DNA from: Aminiphilus circumscriptus DSM 16581
GTDB lineage: Bacteria; Synergistota; Synergistia; Synergistales; Aminiphilaceae
NCBI RefSeq assembly: GCF_000526375.1
Contig: NZ_JAFY01000002.1
Coordinates: 434,001 to 498,000, forward strand
Length of the DNA: 64,000 bases
Reading direction: 5' to 3'
In this document: positions 1-7,801 of the stretch, one piece after another
Layout of the letters: each line of letters starts with the position of its first letter
Numbering within the stretch: position 1 is the first letter of the stretch
Program-made: the position numbers and the translations under genes
Notes under the pieces: model-generated
The model's input: the letters and a program-made list of their open reading frames with translations, nothing else
Databases searched by the model: none
Told to the model about the DNA's origin: nothing

Positions 1-6
1 CTTTCT

Positions 7-387
7 TTATGCCTTCTTCACGGCGATGACATCGATCTCCACGAGAATGTCGTCGAGCAGGGCGCTTCCCACGGTGGTGCGCACCGGATAGGGCTCGGAA
101 AAGAACTCCCGGTACACCGCGTTGAAGGCCGCGAAATCCTCCAGGTTCGCCAGGTGCACCGTGGACTTGACCACCTCGTCCATGGACGCTCCCGCCGCCT
201 CGAGAATCGAGCGGATGTTCGTGAGCACCTGCCGGGTCTGTTCAGTGATGGTGTCGCCCACGGTCGCCCCCGTCTTCGGATCCAGGGGCCCCTGTCCGGC
301 CACGAAGACCAGATTGCCCACGAGAAGCCCCGGCGTATAGGGGCCGAGGGGTTTGGGCGCGCTTTCGGGATGTACGGGCTGTTTCAT
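7..387 (-). CDS. ridA: RidA family reactive intermediate deaminase
   Basis: A 126-residue protein of the RidA/YjgF/UK114 family, which hydrolyses reactive enamine/imine intermediates released by PLP enzymes to the 2-keto acid and ammonia in the cytosol. The family pattern is visible: an N-terminal SAPKPLGPYTPG segment, FVAGQGPLDPKTG, the TRQVLTNIRSILEAAG helix and a C-terminal VEIDVIAV strand. The length matches the usual 125-130 residues. ATG 387 is chosen because a GAGGAGGG ribosome-binding site lies about 8 nt upstream; the reading frame stays open far upstream, but that part antisenses larA. It lies downstream of larA on the same strand across a 218-nt gap. Confidence 0.93.
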   Translation of the reverse strand: MKQPVHPESAPKPLGPYTPGLLVGNLVFVAGQGPLDPKTGATVGDTITEQTRQVLTNIRSILEAAGASMDEVVKSTVHLANLEDFAAFNAVYREFFSEPYPVRTTVGSALLDDILVEIDVIAVKKA

Positions 388-523
388 GCGATGGACCCTC
401 CTCGTTTTTTCAGATGGTTGAGCCTGCGCCGTCATTGTAGCATTGCCCGGTCTCTGGACCGAAAGAAGGAGGAGGCACGGCGCTGGACACCCTGCGCTTC
501 GAGAGGGCCCCTCCGACACGTCC

Positions 524-541
524 GCGCGCTTCGAAGCGCGC
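524..541. repeat. GC-rich perfect inverted repeat
   Basis: An 18-nt perfect palindrome (GCGCGCTTC and its complement) in the 218-nt gap between larA and ridA. It can fold into a hairpin but is not followed by a T-run on either strand, so it is not a convincing intrinsic terminator. Nothing else is recognisable in the gap. Confidence 0.4.
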
Positions 542-605
542 CCAAGGCACCTTACACATCGGATCGGACCGGAAAAGCACCCGCTTCGGCGTTTCCGGCG
601 TCGCG

Positions 606-1880
606 TCACCGTCCCTCCGGGGCAAACACGGGAACAGTGAGGCTCCCCTGGGGCATGACGATGCAGCGAAACGCCGCTCCTCTCTCCGCCTCGATGCGGC
701 CCAGGGCCTCCTCCACGGAGGCGGCCTTTTCGGCGAAGAGCTTCCGTACCATCTCCCCGCTCATGGAGGTCACCAGGTAGATTTTCTTCGCCGCCGCAAC
801 CTTGGCGATGCCGAAGGCCTTGTGCCCTCCCATTCTGAACTCCCTCCGGATCCGCGCCACGATGTCCTCCGGGCGGGAGGCTGCGTTCAGCCACTCCTCG
901 AAGACCCTCTCTCCGTAGCCACCGGGACAGTCTGCCACGAGGACGATGGCGCCTCCCGCTTTCGTGGCCTTGTCCGCGTGGTCCAGGGCTTTCTGGGCCT
1001 GATAGACGTTGATGTCCCGGGGATGGCCGCAGGCAGAGACGATGGCCACGTCGGCGCGTTCCACGACGGGCACCTCGTAGAGGGCGGACGAGACGGCCAC
1101 CGCCTCCTTCCAGGCTTGTTCCACGTCCCCCGCGACGACCTTCACGACCTCTCCGTTCTCGTTCGTCACCACGTTGAGGATGCAATCCACCCCCACCCTC
1201 CGGGCCGCCTCGAGCATCTCCAGGTGCAGGGGATTGGCGTCCAGGTCGGGAAGATCGTCCATGAGGGCCACCATGCGCACATGGTTGCGCTCCACCGACT
1301 CCTTTCCGGCCACGCCGGGGAGAATGGATTTCCGCCCCCCGGAATATCCGGCGAAATAATGGGGCATGACGACCCCCAGAGTGAGCAGAAAATCCGCCTC
1401 GGCCACCAGCCGGTTGACGAAAAGCTCCGATCCGGTGGCAAGCGTTCCCAAAGAGACGAGGGAATCCGGATCGTCCGCCGCGTGGGAGACGATTCGGAAG
1501 CGCCGGACCAACTCCTCCCCGTAAACCTGGAGATTCTGCTCCGGCGTGTGGGGATCGTGGATGCCCGTGGCCACCACCAGGGTCACTTTTTCGTCCGGAA
1601 TGCCCGCCTCGGCGAAACGCCGCAGCACCGGAGGCAGCAGCAGCGCGTAGGGAGTGGGGCGAGTGATGTCGTTCACCACCACCACGACCCTTTCGGGTTT
1701 TCTCGCCTGAAGCTGCTCCAGAAGCGGCGGCGTTCCCACGGGATGGTCCAGCGCGGCCTCCACATCGGCGGCGGTACAGGGCACCGCCTTCACTTCAGGA
1801 GGAAGGAGCACCTGGGAGATCCTGGCCTCGTCGAGCCGGAACTCATGCGTGCCTCTACCGTAGGGAAAGCTGAAGTTCAT
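606..1880 (-). CDS. larA: LarA-family (nickel-dependent lactate racemase-like) protein
   Basis: A 424-residue member of the LarA (DUF2088) family. These enzymes use the nickel-pincer nucleotide (NPN) cofactor to racemise or epimerise 2-hydroxyacids. Key residues fall where family knowledge predicts: NDITRPTP at about 70-77, His108 in GIHDPHT, His174 and Lys184 in PHYFAGYSGGRK, and His200 in ERNH. Lys184 is the residue that carries the NPN cofactor and His200 is a nickel ligand in the lactobacillar enzyme. The ATG has AAAGGAG upstream. No larB, larC or larE (cofactor maturation) is present in the window, so these must be encoded elsewhere. The substrate could be lactate or another 2-hydroxyacid. 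Confidence 0.9.
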   Translation of the reverse strand: MNFSFPYGRGTHEFRLDEARISQVLLPPEVKAVPCTAADVEAALDHPVGTPPLLEQLQARKPERVVVVVNDITRPTPYALLLPPVLRRFAEAGIPDEKVTLVVATGIHDPHTPEQNLQVYGEELVRRFRIVSHAADDPDSLVSLGTLATGSELFVNRLVAEADFLLTLGVVMPHYFAGYSGGRKSILPGVAGKESVERNHVRMVALMDDLPDLDANPLHLEMLEAARRVGVDCILNVVTNENGEVVKVVAGDVEQAWKEAVAVSSALYEVPVVERADVAIVSACGHPRDINVYQAQKALDHADKATKAGGAIVLVADCPGGYGERVFEEWLNAASRPEDIVARIRREFRMGGHKAFGIAKVAAAKKIYLVTSMSGEMVRKLFAEKAASVEEALGRIEAERGAAFRCIVMPQGSLTVPVFAPEGR

Positions 1881-1929
1881 GGAAGATCACGCTCCTTTCC
1901 ACCGGAGAAGGTCCTTTCGGAACATCGAC

Positions 1930-1957
1930 AAAAAAAAGACTCTTCAGCAGAAGAGTC
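1930..1957 (-). terminator. Rho-independent terminator of oadB-mntP
   Basis: On the minus strand an 8-bp perfect stem (GACTCTTC/GAAGAGTC) with a 4-nt loop is followed directly by eight T residues. The mntP stop codon lies inside the loop, so terminator and coding sequence overlap. Confidence 0.9.
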
Positions 1958-2537
1958 CCTGAAGAAGAATCTTCGCGCCGAGAAGCACAAGAATAACGCC
2001 CCCCAGGATCTCGCAGCGTCCGTCGCCTATGTTGCGGCTGAGACGTCCCGCGCCGAGCACGCCGAAGAGGGAGAGGGCGAAGGTGATGCCTCCGATCACC
2101 GCGGCGGTACCGTAGACGTGCAGCTCCAGTCCCACGAAGGAGACTCCCACGGCCAGGGCATCGATGCTGGTCCCCAAAGCGAGAAGAAAGAGCAGGCTCC
2201 CCCGGGTGGGGTCCCCGGAGAGCTTCCGCCGCATTGCCTTGCGGGCCGCCTCGGTGGCGCGCAGGGCGGAGATCCCCTCGAAGCTCATGTGTCCCCCCAC
2301 GAAGGCGAGGAGGAAGAAGGCCACCCAGTGGTCCACGGGCTCGATGACATCGAGGAAGTTCCCCGCCAGCCAGAAGCCCAGAAGGGGCATGACGGTCTGG
2401 AAGAGGCCAAAGGCACCGGCGGCCCGAAGCGCTCCGGCGAGCCCCACCCCGGGCGCATAGAGCGGAATGGCGCAGGAGACGGCGAAGGCGTCGAGCGCCA
2501 GGCTGAAACCCAGCGCTCCCGCGACGGCCCAGTTCAC
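1944..2537 (-). CDS. mntP: Putative manganese efflux pump MntP
   Basis: A 197-residue integral membrane protein of the MntP (DUF204) family, which exports Mn2+ across the inner membrane. Six hydrophobic segments are visible, with the repeated family motif: LALDAFAVS near the N-terminus and ALGTSIDALAVG in the second half, each containing the conserved Asp. The GTG start at 2537 lies 4 nt after the oadB stop codon and is preceded by GGGTGAGG, indicating translational coupling; starting further upstream would run into oadB. Control by the manganese riboswitch at 3827-3926 agrees with this role: genes of this family commonly follow yybP-ykoY elements. Confidence 0.9.
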   Translation of the reverse strand: MNWAVAGALGFSLALDAFAVSCAIPLYAPGVGLAGALRAAGAFGLFQTVMPLLGFWLAGNFLDVIEPVDHWVAFFLLAFVGGHMSFEGISALRATEAARKAMRRKLSGDPTRGSLLFLLALGTSIDALAVGVSFVGLELHVYGTAAVIGGITFALSLFGVLGAGRLSRNIGDGRCEILGGVILVLLGAKILLQGLFC

Positions 2538-2541
2538 GACC

Positions 2542-3663
2542 TCACCCGAGGTAGGCGAGGAGCAGCCCTCCCGCGAGGACCGACCCGATCTGCCCCGCCA
2601 CGTTGGCACCCACGGCGTGCATGAGAAGGAAGTTCGACGGATCCTCCTGCTGCCCCATGCGCTGGATCACCCGGGCGGACATGGGAAAGGCGGAGATGCC
2701 CGCGGCACCCACCATGGGGTTGATCTTCTCCGACCGGAAGAGGTTGAGCACCTTCGCGGCGAGCACCCCCGCAGCAGTGTCCAGAATGAAGGCCACGAGT
2801 CCCATGGCGATGATGAGGAGCGTGGAGGTCTGGACGAAGCGCTCCCCCGTCATGGTGGCGGCGATGGTGAAGCCCAGAAGGAGGGTCACCAGGTTCGCCA
2901 GCTCGTTCTGCGCCGCCTTGGAGAGGCGCTCCAGGACACCGCACTCCCGGACGAGGTTGCCGAACATGAGAAAGCCGATGAGCGACACCGACGCGGGGGC
3001 CACCACGCCCGCCACAAGGGTGACGGCGATGGGGAAGAGGATCTTCGTCCGCCGGGAGACGGCGCGCTTCGCGTAGGCCATCTTGATGCGTCGCTCGGAT
3101 TTCGTGGTGAGAAGGCGGATCACCGGAGGCTGGATCAGGGGCACGATGGCCATGTAGGTGTAGGCCGCCACGGAGATCGGTCCCAGCAGGTGCGGCGCGA
3201 ACCGGGCGGACACGTAGATGGAGGTGGGGCCGTCCGCGGCGCCGATGATGCCGATGGATGCCGCCTCGTGCAGGGAAAAACCGAAGAGCAGGGCGAGCCC
3301 CATGGTGAGAAAGATGCCCGCCTGGGCGGCGAAACCGAAGAGGAACATGACCGGATTGGAGAGCAGCGGCGAAAAGTCGATCATGGCCCCCACGGCGATG
3401 AAGATGAGCAGAGGAAAGAGTTCCGTGGCGATCCCCAGATCGAAGAGAACCGAGAGGGCTCCCTTGTGGAGCGTGCCGTCCACCATCTGCGAGATGGCCG
3501 AGGAAAGAGGAATGTTCACCAGAATCGTGCCGAACCCCATGGGAAGAAGCAGGTTCGGTTCGTACTCCTTCTCGATGGCCAGCCAGATGAGCCCCGCCCC
3601 CACGAGCATCATGATGAGCTGCTTGTAGGTGAATGCTCCCAACACCGCCAGTATCTGTTCCAT
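2542..3663 (-). CDS. oadB: Sodium-pumping decarboxylase beta subunit (OadB/GcdB/MmdB type)
   Basis: A 373-residue polytopic membrane protein matching the beta subunit of Na+-transporting carboxylic acid decarboxylases, which carries out carboxybiotin decarboxylation coupled to Na+ export. The conserved GIIGAADGPTSIYVS segment at roughly 150-165 and the C-terminal GISAFPMSARVIQ and NFLLMHAVGANVAGQIGSV blocks are present. The ATG at 3663 has GGAGGGAGC upstream. No alpha, gamma or biotin-carrier subunit lies beside it, and the substrate (oxaloacetate, glutaconyl-CoA, methylmalonyl-CoA or malonate) cannot be told. It is the first gene of an operon with mntP, directly behind a Mn2+ riboswitch. Confidence 0.92.
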   Translation of the reverse strand: MEQILAVLGAFTYKQLIMMLVGAGLIWLAIEKEYEPNLLLPMGFGTILVNIPLSSAISQMVDGTLHKGALSVLFDLGIATELFPLLIFIAVGAMIDFSPLLSNPVMFLFGFAAQAGIFLTMGLALLFGFSLHEAASIGIIGAADGPTSIYVSARFAPHLLGPISVAAYTYMAIVPLIQPPVIRLLTTKSERRIKMAYAKRAVSRRTKILFPIAVTLVAGVVAPASVSLIGFLMFGNLVRECGVLERLSKAAQNELANLVTLLLGFTIAATMTGERFVQTSTLLIIAMGLVAFILDTAAGVLAAKVLNLFRSEKINPMVGAAGISAFPMSARVIQRMGQQEDPSNFLLMHAVGANVAGQIGSVLAGGLLLAYLG

Positions 3664-3793
3664 GTGCGCTCCCTCCGTCGTTCCGCCGCGGGCGCCCTCC
3701 GGCGCCTCTTCCTTTTTCCGATCCCCCGCGCGATCCTCCGCCCGTTTCGGAAAAAACCCGCCGCCCCGCCGGGGCCGTTTTCGTGGAAGACAC

Positions 3794-3839
3794 AAAAACG
3801 AGACCCTCAGCATGGCAACATCCCACGCTAAAAGTCTCG
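3794..3839 (-). terminator. Riboswitch-controlled terminator upstream of oadB-mntP
   Basis: On the minus strand, a 17-bp stem including G-U pairs (3799-3839, 7-nt loop) is followed by TTTTT (3798-3794). The 5' side of this stem contains the segment that would form the 3' side of riboswitch helix P1. The two structures are therefore mutually exclusive, and ligand-stabilised P1 would antiterminate. Confidence 0.85.
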
Positions 3840-3926
3840 CTCATTGGCTTTCGGCCAACGACGGAGCCAGGCGCAGCGCGCCGGGTTTGTTGACTCCGTC
3901 TGATCAGCTACTCCCTTTTAGTTTCG
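3827..3926 (-). promoter_or_regulatory. yybP-ykoY manganese riboswitch
   Basis: The minus-strand RNA carries the hallmarks of the yybP-ykoY family: P1 made by CTAAAAG (3920-3914) and CTTTTAG, an AAAGGGAGTAGC loop L1 entry, the internal GTCAACAAA region, TTGGCCGAAAGCCAA near L3, and the closing GAGCGAGACTTTTAG. Members of this family bind Mn2+ and usually turn on Mn exporters. The adjoining terminator (3794-3839) competes with P1, giving a transcriptional ON switch for oadB-mntP. The call rests on pattern recognition of conserved loop sequences; a covariance-model search was not possible. Confidence 0.85.
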
Positions 3927-4262
3927 TTCACGCTACCACATTCTTTTCCGGAAGACAAGAGCATCCCCCGGATGGTGCACCTTCCGCCCGTTAAAGAGTT
4001 GTGCTTCTGTTCTCCCCTCATGGTACACTAAACCACAACGCACTGACAAAAACCGATTTTTTTTCACTCCGCGACGCCTGGGACGGCGCGGAATCGAAGG
4101 CAACTCCGACACAAAGAATTTCTGATGCTCTTACAGCGACGTTTCATCTCTCTAAAACGAGATTTCCAAGGAGACCTCGGAGCGATGCTAAGGAATTCCC
4201 TCGAACACCTTGCCTGACACGGCGTTTTTGAATCCAGTCACCGACGAGAAAGGTGGAAAACG
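3927..4262. other. Intergenic region between divergent oadB-mntP leader and anti-sigma gene
   Basis: About 336 nt between the riboswitch and the ATG at 4263. It must hold the promoter of the minus-strand riboswitch transcript and the promoter of the plus-strand anti-sigma gene, but no confident -35/-10 pair was found. No ORF with coding character was seen. Confidence 0.5.
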
Positions 4263-4658
4263 ATGGAACGAACCTGGCTAGCCACGATGGACGTTCTTGA
4301 AGAGGTCCAACAGTTCGTTCTTGAGAACGCCAAAGGATTGCCTCCGAAACGGATGGCGCACCTAGAACTCGCCATCGAGGAGATTATAGTCAACATTTGT
4401 ACCTACGCCTATGAGACACCGCCGGGAGCGTTCACCGTGCGCGTCACCGACGACGCTGCGGGCCTCACGGTGGAGTTTGAGGACAAGGGAATCCCTTTCA
4501 ACCCCCTCTCCCTAGAGGAGCCCGACGTAAACCGCCCCCTACAAGAGCGGGAAAAGGGGGGCTTAGGCATTCTCCTTGTGCGGCGCATCATGGACGAAGT
4601 GTACTACAAGAGGGACAACGGGCTGAACCGACTCGGCGTCGTGGTGAAAAAGGAATGA
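4263..4658 (+). CDS. Anti-sigma regulatory factor (RsbW/SpoIIAB-like serine kinase)
   Basis: A 131-residue GHKL-fold protein of the HATPase_c_2 type that, in characterised relatives, binds a sigma factor and phosphorylates an STAS anti-anti-sigma partner. The N box ELAIEEIIVNICTYAY (about 38-53), the G1-like FEDKGIPFNP and the G2-like KGGLGILLVRRIMDEV are clear. An AAAGGTGG ribosome-binding site precedes ATG 4263. No cognate sigma factor or anti-anti-sigma protein is adjacent, so the partner is unknown; in some bacteria these stand-alone proteins control PP2C phosphatases or two-component outputs. Confidence 0.88.
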   Translation: MERTWLATMDVLEEVQQFVLENAKGLPPKRMAHLELAIEEIIVNICTYAYETPPGAFTVRVTDDAAGLTVEFEDKGIPFNPLSLEEPDVNRPLQEREKGGLGILLVRRIMDEVYYKRDNGLNRLGVVVKKE

Positions 4659-4675
4659 TGAGGCGGTGAAAAACC

Positions 4676-4704
4676 TTGACGGAAAAAGTCCGATCAAGTA
4701 GAGT
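4676..4704 (+). promoter_or_regulatory. Candidate sigma-70 promoter of hom
   Basis: TTGACG (4676-4681), a 17-nt spacer and TAGAGT (4699-4704) lie 111 nt upstream of the hom start codon and just after the preceding stop codon. The spacing is ideal; the -10 matches consensus at 4 of 6 positions. Confidence 0.4.
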
Positions 4705-4814
4705 TCACCGAAACGAAAGTGCGCCCCCTCTCGGACAATCCCTCTCCTGTGGAGCGGTATGTTCCGTAAAGAACGAGGACAAGGGGCAGCCTTACCGAAG
4801 GCGGTGAAAGAAAC

Positions 4815-5846
4815 ATGTGGACACTTGGATTCGTTGGCTTCGGAAACGTAGGGCAGGGACTCGCCCGAATCCTCCTGGAGAAGAAGGAGACACTCCGGCG
4901 GCGCTTCGGCTTCGATTGTTCCGTTGTCTTCGCGGCTACGAGGCCGGACGAGGTGGTCTGTGATCCCGCAGGGCTGGACCTCGCGACCCTCCTGGACGAA
5001 ATGGCCCGAAAGGGGCATCTCCGGGAGCATCCGAGGCGCTCGGAAAAGAGCGTCATCGAATGTCTCCGAACCTGCGGCACCGACATCGTGGCGGAGATCA
5101 CCCCCACGAACCTCGAGACCGGCGAGCCCGGGCTCACCCATATCCGGGAGGCCCTGATGGCGGGAAGCCACGTGGTGACCACCAACAAGGGCCCCCTCTC
5201 GGTGGCTTTGAAAGAGCTGGAGACCCTCGCCGCCGAAAAAGGCGTGCGTTTCCGCTACGAGGGAACCGTCCTGAGCGGCACGCCGGTGATCAATCTGGCC
5301 CGGGAAGCCCTTGCGGGATGCGATGTTCTGGGTGTTGCCGGTATCGTGAACGGCACCACGAATTTCATCCTCACCCGCATGGAGGAAGGCATGGACTACG
5401 GCGAGGCTCTCGCGGAGGCGCAGAAGCTCGGCTACGCCGAGGCGGATCCCACGGCGGACGTGGAGGGATGGGACGCGGCGGTGAAGATCTCCCTGCTGGC
5501 ATCGCTCCTGATGGAAACACCCCTTCCCGTGACCGAAGTGGAACGCCGGGGCATCTCCGACGTCACCGCCGACCAGGTGAAAAAGGCCCTCGCCGCGGGA
5601 AGGCGAATCAAGCTTCTGGGCGAACTCACCCGGGATGGAGGCGTTCTCAAAGGACGCGTTTCTCCAAGGGAGCTGCCGGGAAACCATCCTCTGGCGGGCG
5701 TTGCCGGCGCCACCAACGCCCTGACGCTCACCACGGACAACATGGGGGACGTGACCATCGTCGGCCCCGGAGCGGGACGGACGGAGACGGGGCAGGCCCT
5801 GCTGACGGACATCCTCGCCATCGCCCGGGAATCGGTCCGTTCCTGA
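4815..5846 (+). CDS. hom: Homoserine dehydrogenase
   Basis: A 343-residue NAD(P)-dependent homoserine dehydrogenase, which reduces aspartate semialdehyde to homoserine for threonine and methionine synthesis. It shows the N-terminal dinucleotide-binding GFVGFGNVGQG, the VVTTNKGPLS motif, the signature GYAEADPTADVEGWDAAVK (about 205-223) and a following catalytic Lys region. It is a short form without the C-terminal ACT domain of longer family members, so feedback by threonine through ACT is not expected. It stands alone between its candidate promoter and the superoxide reductase gene. A GGCGGTGAAAGAAAC leader precedes the ATG. Confidence 0.93.
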   Translation: MWTLGFVGFGNVGQGLARILLEKKETLRRRFGFDCSVVFAATRPDEVVCDPAGLDLATLLDEMARKGHLREHPRRSEKSVIECLRTCGTDIVAEITPTNLETGEPGLTHIREALMAGSHVVTTNKGPLSVALKELETLAAEKGVRFRYEGTVLSGTPVINLAREALAGCDVLGVAGIVNGTTNFILTRMEEGMDYGEALAEAQKLGYAEADPTADVEGWDAAVKISLLASLLMETPLPVTEVERRGISDVTADQVKKALAAGRRIKLLGELTRDGGVLKGRVSPRELPGNHPLAGVAGATNALTLTTDNMGDVTIVGPGAGRTETGQALLTDILAIARESVRS

Positions 5847-5884
5847 AGCCCGGCGACATCCGACACATGGGCGGACCGGCGGAG

Positions 5885-5930
5885 CGCCCCTTTCGGGCGC
5901 GCCTCCGACACGAATCCGTTCACGGATTCG
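5885..5930. repeat. Two adjacent hairpins downstream of hom
   Basis: GCGCCC-CTTTC-GGGCGC (about 5884-5900) and a perfect 8-bp stem with 4-nt loop (CGAATCCG TTCA CGGATTCG, 5911-5930). Neither is followed by a T-run, so they may be transcript-end or processing structures rather than classical terminators. Confidence 0.4.
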
Positions 5931-6049
5931 CCCGGGAAAAAGCCTCCCGCAGGATTCCGGATGGATGAAACGGCCCGGCCCGCTCACGTACCCGCCGCGC
6001 GAAAGAGACGTCCGAGGAAAACTCCGGGATGCGGGACACTGGCAGGGGT

Positions 6050-6077
6050 TTGACAATCTCCGTGTCAGCGCGATAAT
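6050..6077 (+). promoter_or_regulatory. Promoter of superoxide reductase gene
   Basis: TTGACA (6050-6055), a 16-nt spacer and GATAAT (6072-6077), about 45 nt upstream of the start codon. The -35 is perfect and the -10 matches at 5 of 6 positions, making this one of the clearest promoters in the window. Confidence 0.75.
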
Positions 6078-6122
6078 AGGGGGGCAATACCTAAATCTGT
6101 TTCAAAAAGGAGGGACCCACCC

Positions 6123-6518
6123 GTGAAGTTCGCCGATGTGATGCAGAGCGGAGATTGGAAGGGTGAAAAGCATGTTCCCGTCATCGAGGCCCCTGAAAAG
6201 GTCAAGGCGGGAGAAGCCATGACCGTCACGGTGAGCGTGGGCAAGGAGATTCCCCATCCCCACACGACGGAACACCACATTCGCTGGATTCGCCTTGCCT
6301 TCAAGCCCGAGGGAGGCAAGTTCGTCTACGATCTTGGCCTCGTGGAGTTCAACGCCCATGGGGAATCTCCGGAGGGGGCGAACCAGGGCCCGGCCTATAC
6401 GGATCCCGTGGCAAGCTTCCGGATCAAGCTGAAGAAGTCCGGAATGCTCCTCGCCGCATCGTACTGCAACATCCACGGCATGTGGGAAAGTTCCGTTCCC
6501 GTCGCCGTGGAGGAATAG
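6123..6518 (+). CDS. Superoxide reductase (class II, neelaredoxin type)
   Basis: A 131-residue superoxide reductase, which reduces superoxide to hydrogen peroxide without releasing O2, a typical defence of anaerobes. The non-haem iron-site ligands are visible: EKHVPVIE (Glu15, Lys16, His17), HPHTTEHH (His45, His51 region) and the C-terminal SYCNIHGMW with the axial Cys and a His. It lacks the N-terminal desulforedoxin Cys4 domain, so it is the one-iron neelaredoxin class. The GTG start at 6123 is preceded by AAGGAGGG at good spacing. A strong promoter and a strong terminator make it a monocistronic unit. Confidence 0.95.
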   Translation: MKFADVMQSGDWKGEKHVPVIEAPEKVKAGEAMTVTVSVGKEIPHPHTTEHHIRWIRLAFKPEGGKFVYDLGLVEFNAHGESPEGANQGPAYTDPVASFRIKLKKSGMLLAASYCNIHGMWESSVPVAVEE

Positions 6519-6564
6519 GTTTCCAAAAGACCGAGACGGCGCTCGAAAGAGCGGAACGCGGAGG

Positions 6565-6590
6565 GGCCGCCCGAAAAGGGCGGCCTTTTT
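6565..6590 (+). terminator. Rho-independent terminator of superoxide reductase gene
   Basis: GGCCGCCC-GAAAA-GGGCGGCC followed by TTTTT: an 8-bp perfect GC stem with a stable loop and T-run, 47 nt after the stop codon. Confidence 0.92.
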
Positions 6591-6640
6591 GTCGTCTCCC
6601 GGAGAGATTCGCCGCCGGAGAGTGCCGTCCTCCCCTTCGT

Positions 6641-7768
6641 CTATTTCCTGGACATGGGGAGCGGAGGAGCTTCCTTGGCGAGGACGGGAGTACACAGTTC
6701 CTTGCGGAACGAGGCGATCTTCTCCCGTTCGCCGAGGAGAACCAGTTCGTCCCCGGAAGCGAGCACCGTCGTTCCGGGGGGATTGTAGAGCACTTCGCCA
6801 CCGTGGGCCTTTACGGCCACCACCAGCAGGTTGTACCTGGATTTGAGGGGCGACTCCTGGAGAGAGGTTCCCACGAGAGGATTGTCTGCCGCGAGACGCA
6901 CCGCGTCGAATTCGAGCTGAAGCTGCTTGGAGATGCTCGCCATTTCGAGAAAATCCGCCACGGCGGGCTTGAGCGCCGCCCGGGCCATCGCTGCAGCGCC
7001 GGCAAGAAGGGGGTTGAGCACTTTGTCCGCTCCGGCCCGGTAGAGAACGTTCACGGACTGGGTGTCCTGTGCCCTTGCGATGATGCGGAGATTCTTGTTG
7101 AGGGAACGGGCCGTGAGGAGCACGTACACGTTGTCCGCGTCGCTGTCGAGGGCCACGATGAGCCCCGCGGCGCGTGTGATCCCCGCCGCTTCGAGAATTT
7201 CCTCCTCCCGGGCGTCACCCACGAGGACCATCCACCCCTGGCGACGTGCCGCCTCCGCCAGAGCTTCATTCCGGTCGATCCCGACGAAGGGCGCCTCCTC
7301 CCGGAAGACGATCTCCGCCACGTTCCGCCCAACCCTGCCCAGTCCGCAGATGATCCAGTGTTCCCGCATCGCCTCCACGCGCTTGTCCCTCCGTTTCCCA
7401 AGGGCAGTGAGAAGCCCCGACACGACCACATTCTGGGAGAAGAACGCCACGGCGTACCCAGCAATGCCGATCCCCACCACAAGGAGGAGCACCGTGAAGA
7501 GCTTCCCCTCCTCCGAGAGGTTCGGTGGTGCCTCGAATCCCACGGTAGTGAGCGTGGTGAAGGTGTAAAAGAGCGCATCCACCCAGGAAAGATCCGCAAG
7601 GTATCTGAATCCGACGATGCCCGCGACGACGACGCAACCGAAGAGAAAAAGAAGGATGCGTCCCGTGCGGAACGTTGTTCCTTCCCAAGAAGCCACAGCA
7701 AAAAGTCCCCCTTTGCCCAAGAGGTTCGAAACGCCTACAATGTTCCTGCAACGTCCAAAGGGATCCAA
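6641..7768 (-). CDS. Potassium channel with RCK (TrkA-N/TrkA-C) domains
   Basis: A protein of up to 375 residues with the layout of a two-helix ligand-gated K+ channel. There is a first membrane segment (about 36-55), a pore loop with the filter motif TTLTTVGFE (about 70-78), a second membrane segment (about 90-112), then an RCK domain beginning with IICGLGRVGRNVAE and Asp at the end of the second strand, and a C-terminal TrkA-C domain. It probably opens a K+ conductance in response to nucleotides or Ca2+ bound by RCK. The TTG start at 7768 has a weak ribosome-binding site. A GTG about 70 nt further in, behind AAAGGGGG, may be the true start. Confidence 0.88.
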   Translation of the reverse strand: MDPFGRCRNIVGVSNLLGKGGLFAVASWEGTTFRTGRILLFLFGCVVVAGIVGFRYLADLSWVDALFYTFTTLTTVGFEAPPNLSEEGKLFTVLLLVVGIGIAGYAVAFFSQNVVVSGLLTALGKRRDKRVEAMREHWIICGLGRVGRNVAEIVFREEAPFVGIDRNEALAEAARRQGWMVLVGDAREEEILEAAGITRAAGLIVALDSDADNVYVLLTARSLNKNLRIIARAQDTQSVNVLYRAGADKVLNPLLAGAAAMARAALKPAVADFLEMASISKQLQLEFDAVRLAADNPLVGTSLQESPLKSRYNLLVVAVKAHGGEVLYNPPGTTVLASGDELVLLGEREKIASFRKELCTPVLAKEAPPLPMSRK

Positions 7769-7801
7769 GGTCCCCGATCTTCAGGAAGGATGGTGGTATT
7801 G

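Noticed and set aside
388-1185. Long reading frame upstream of and continuous with ridA
   Set aside because: The upstream part is Arg/Gly-rich antisense of larA without any domain; RidA has a good start and ribosome-binding site at 387.
822-3831. Long plus-strand frames opposite larA, mntP and oadB
   Set aside because: They are His/Glu/Arg-rich antisense frames typical of GC-rich DNA; the minus strand encodes recognisable families.
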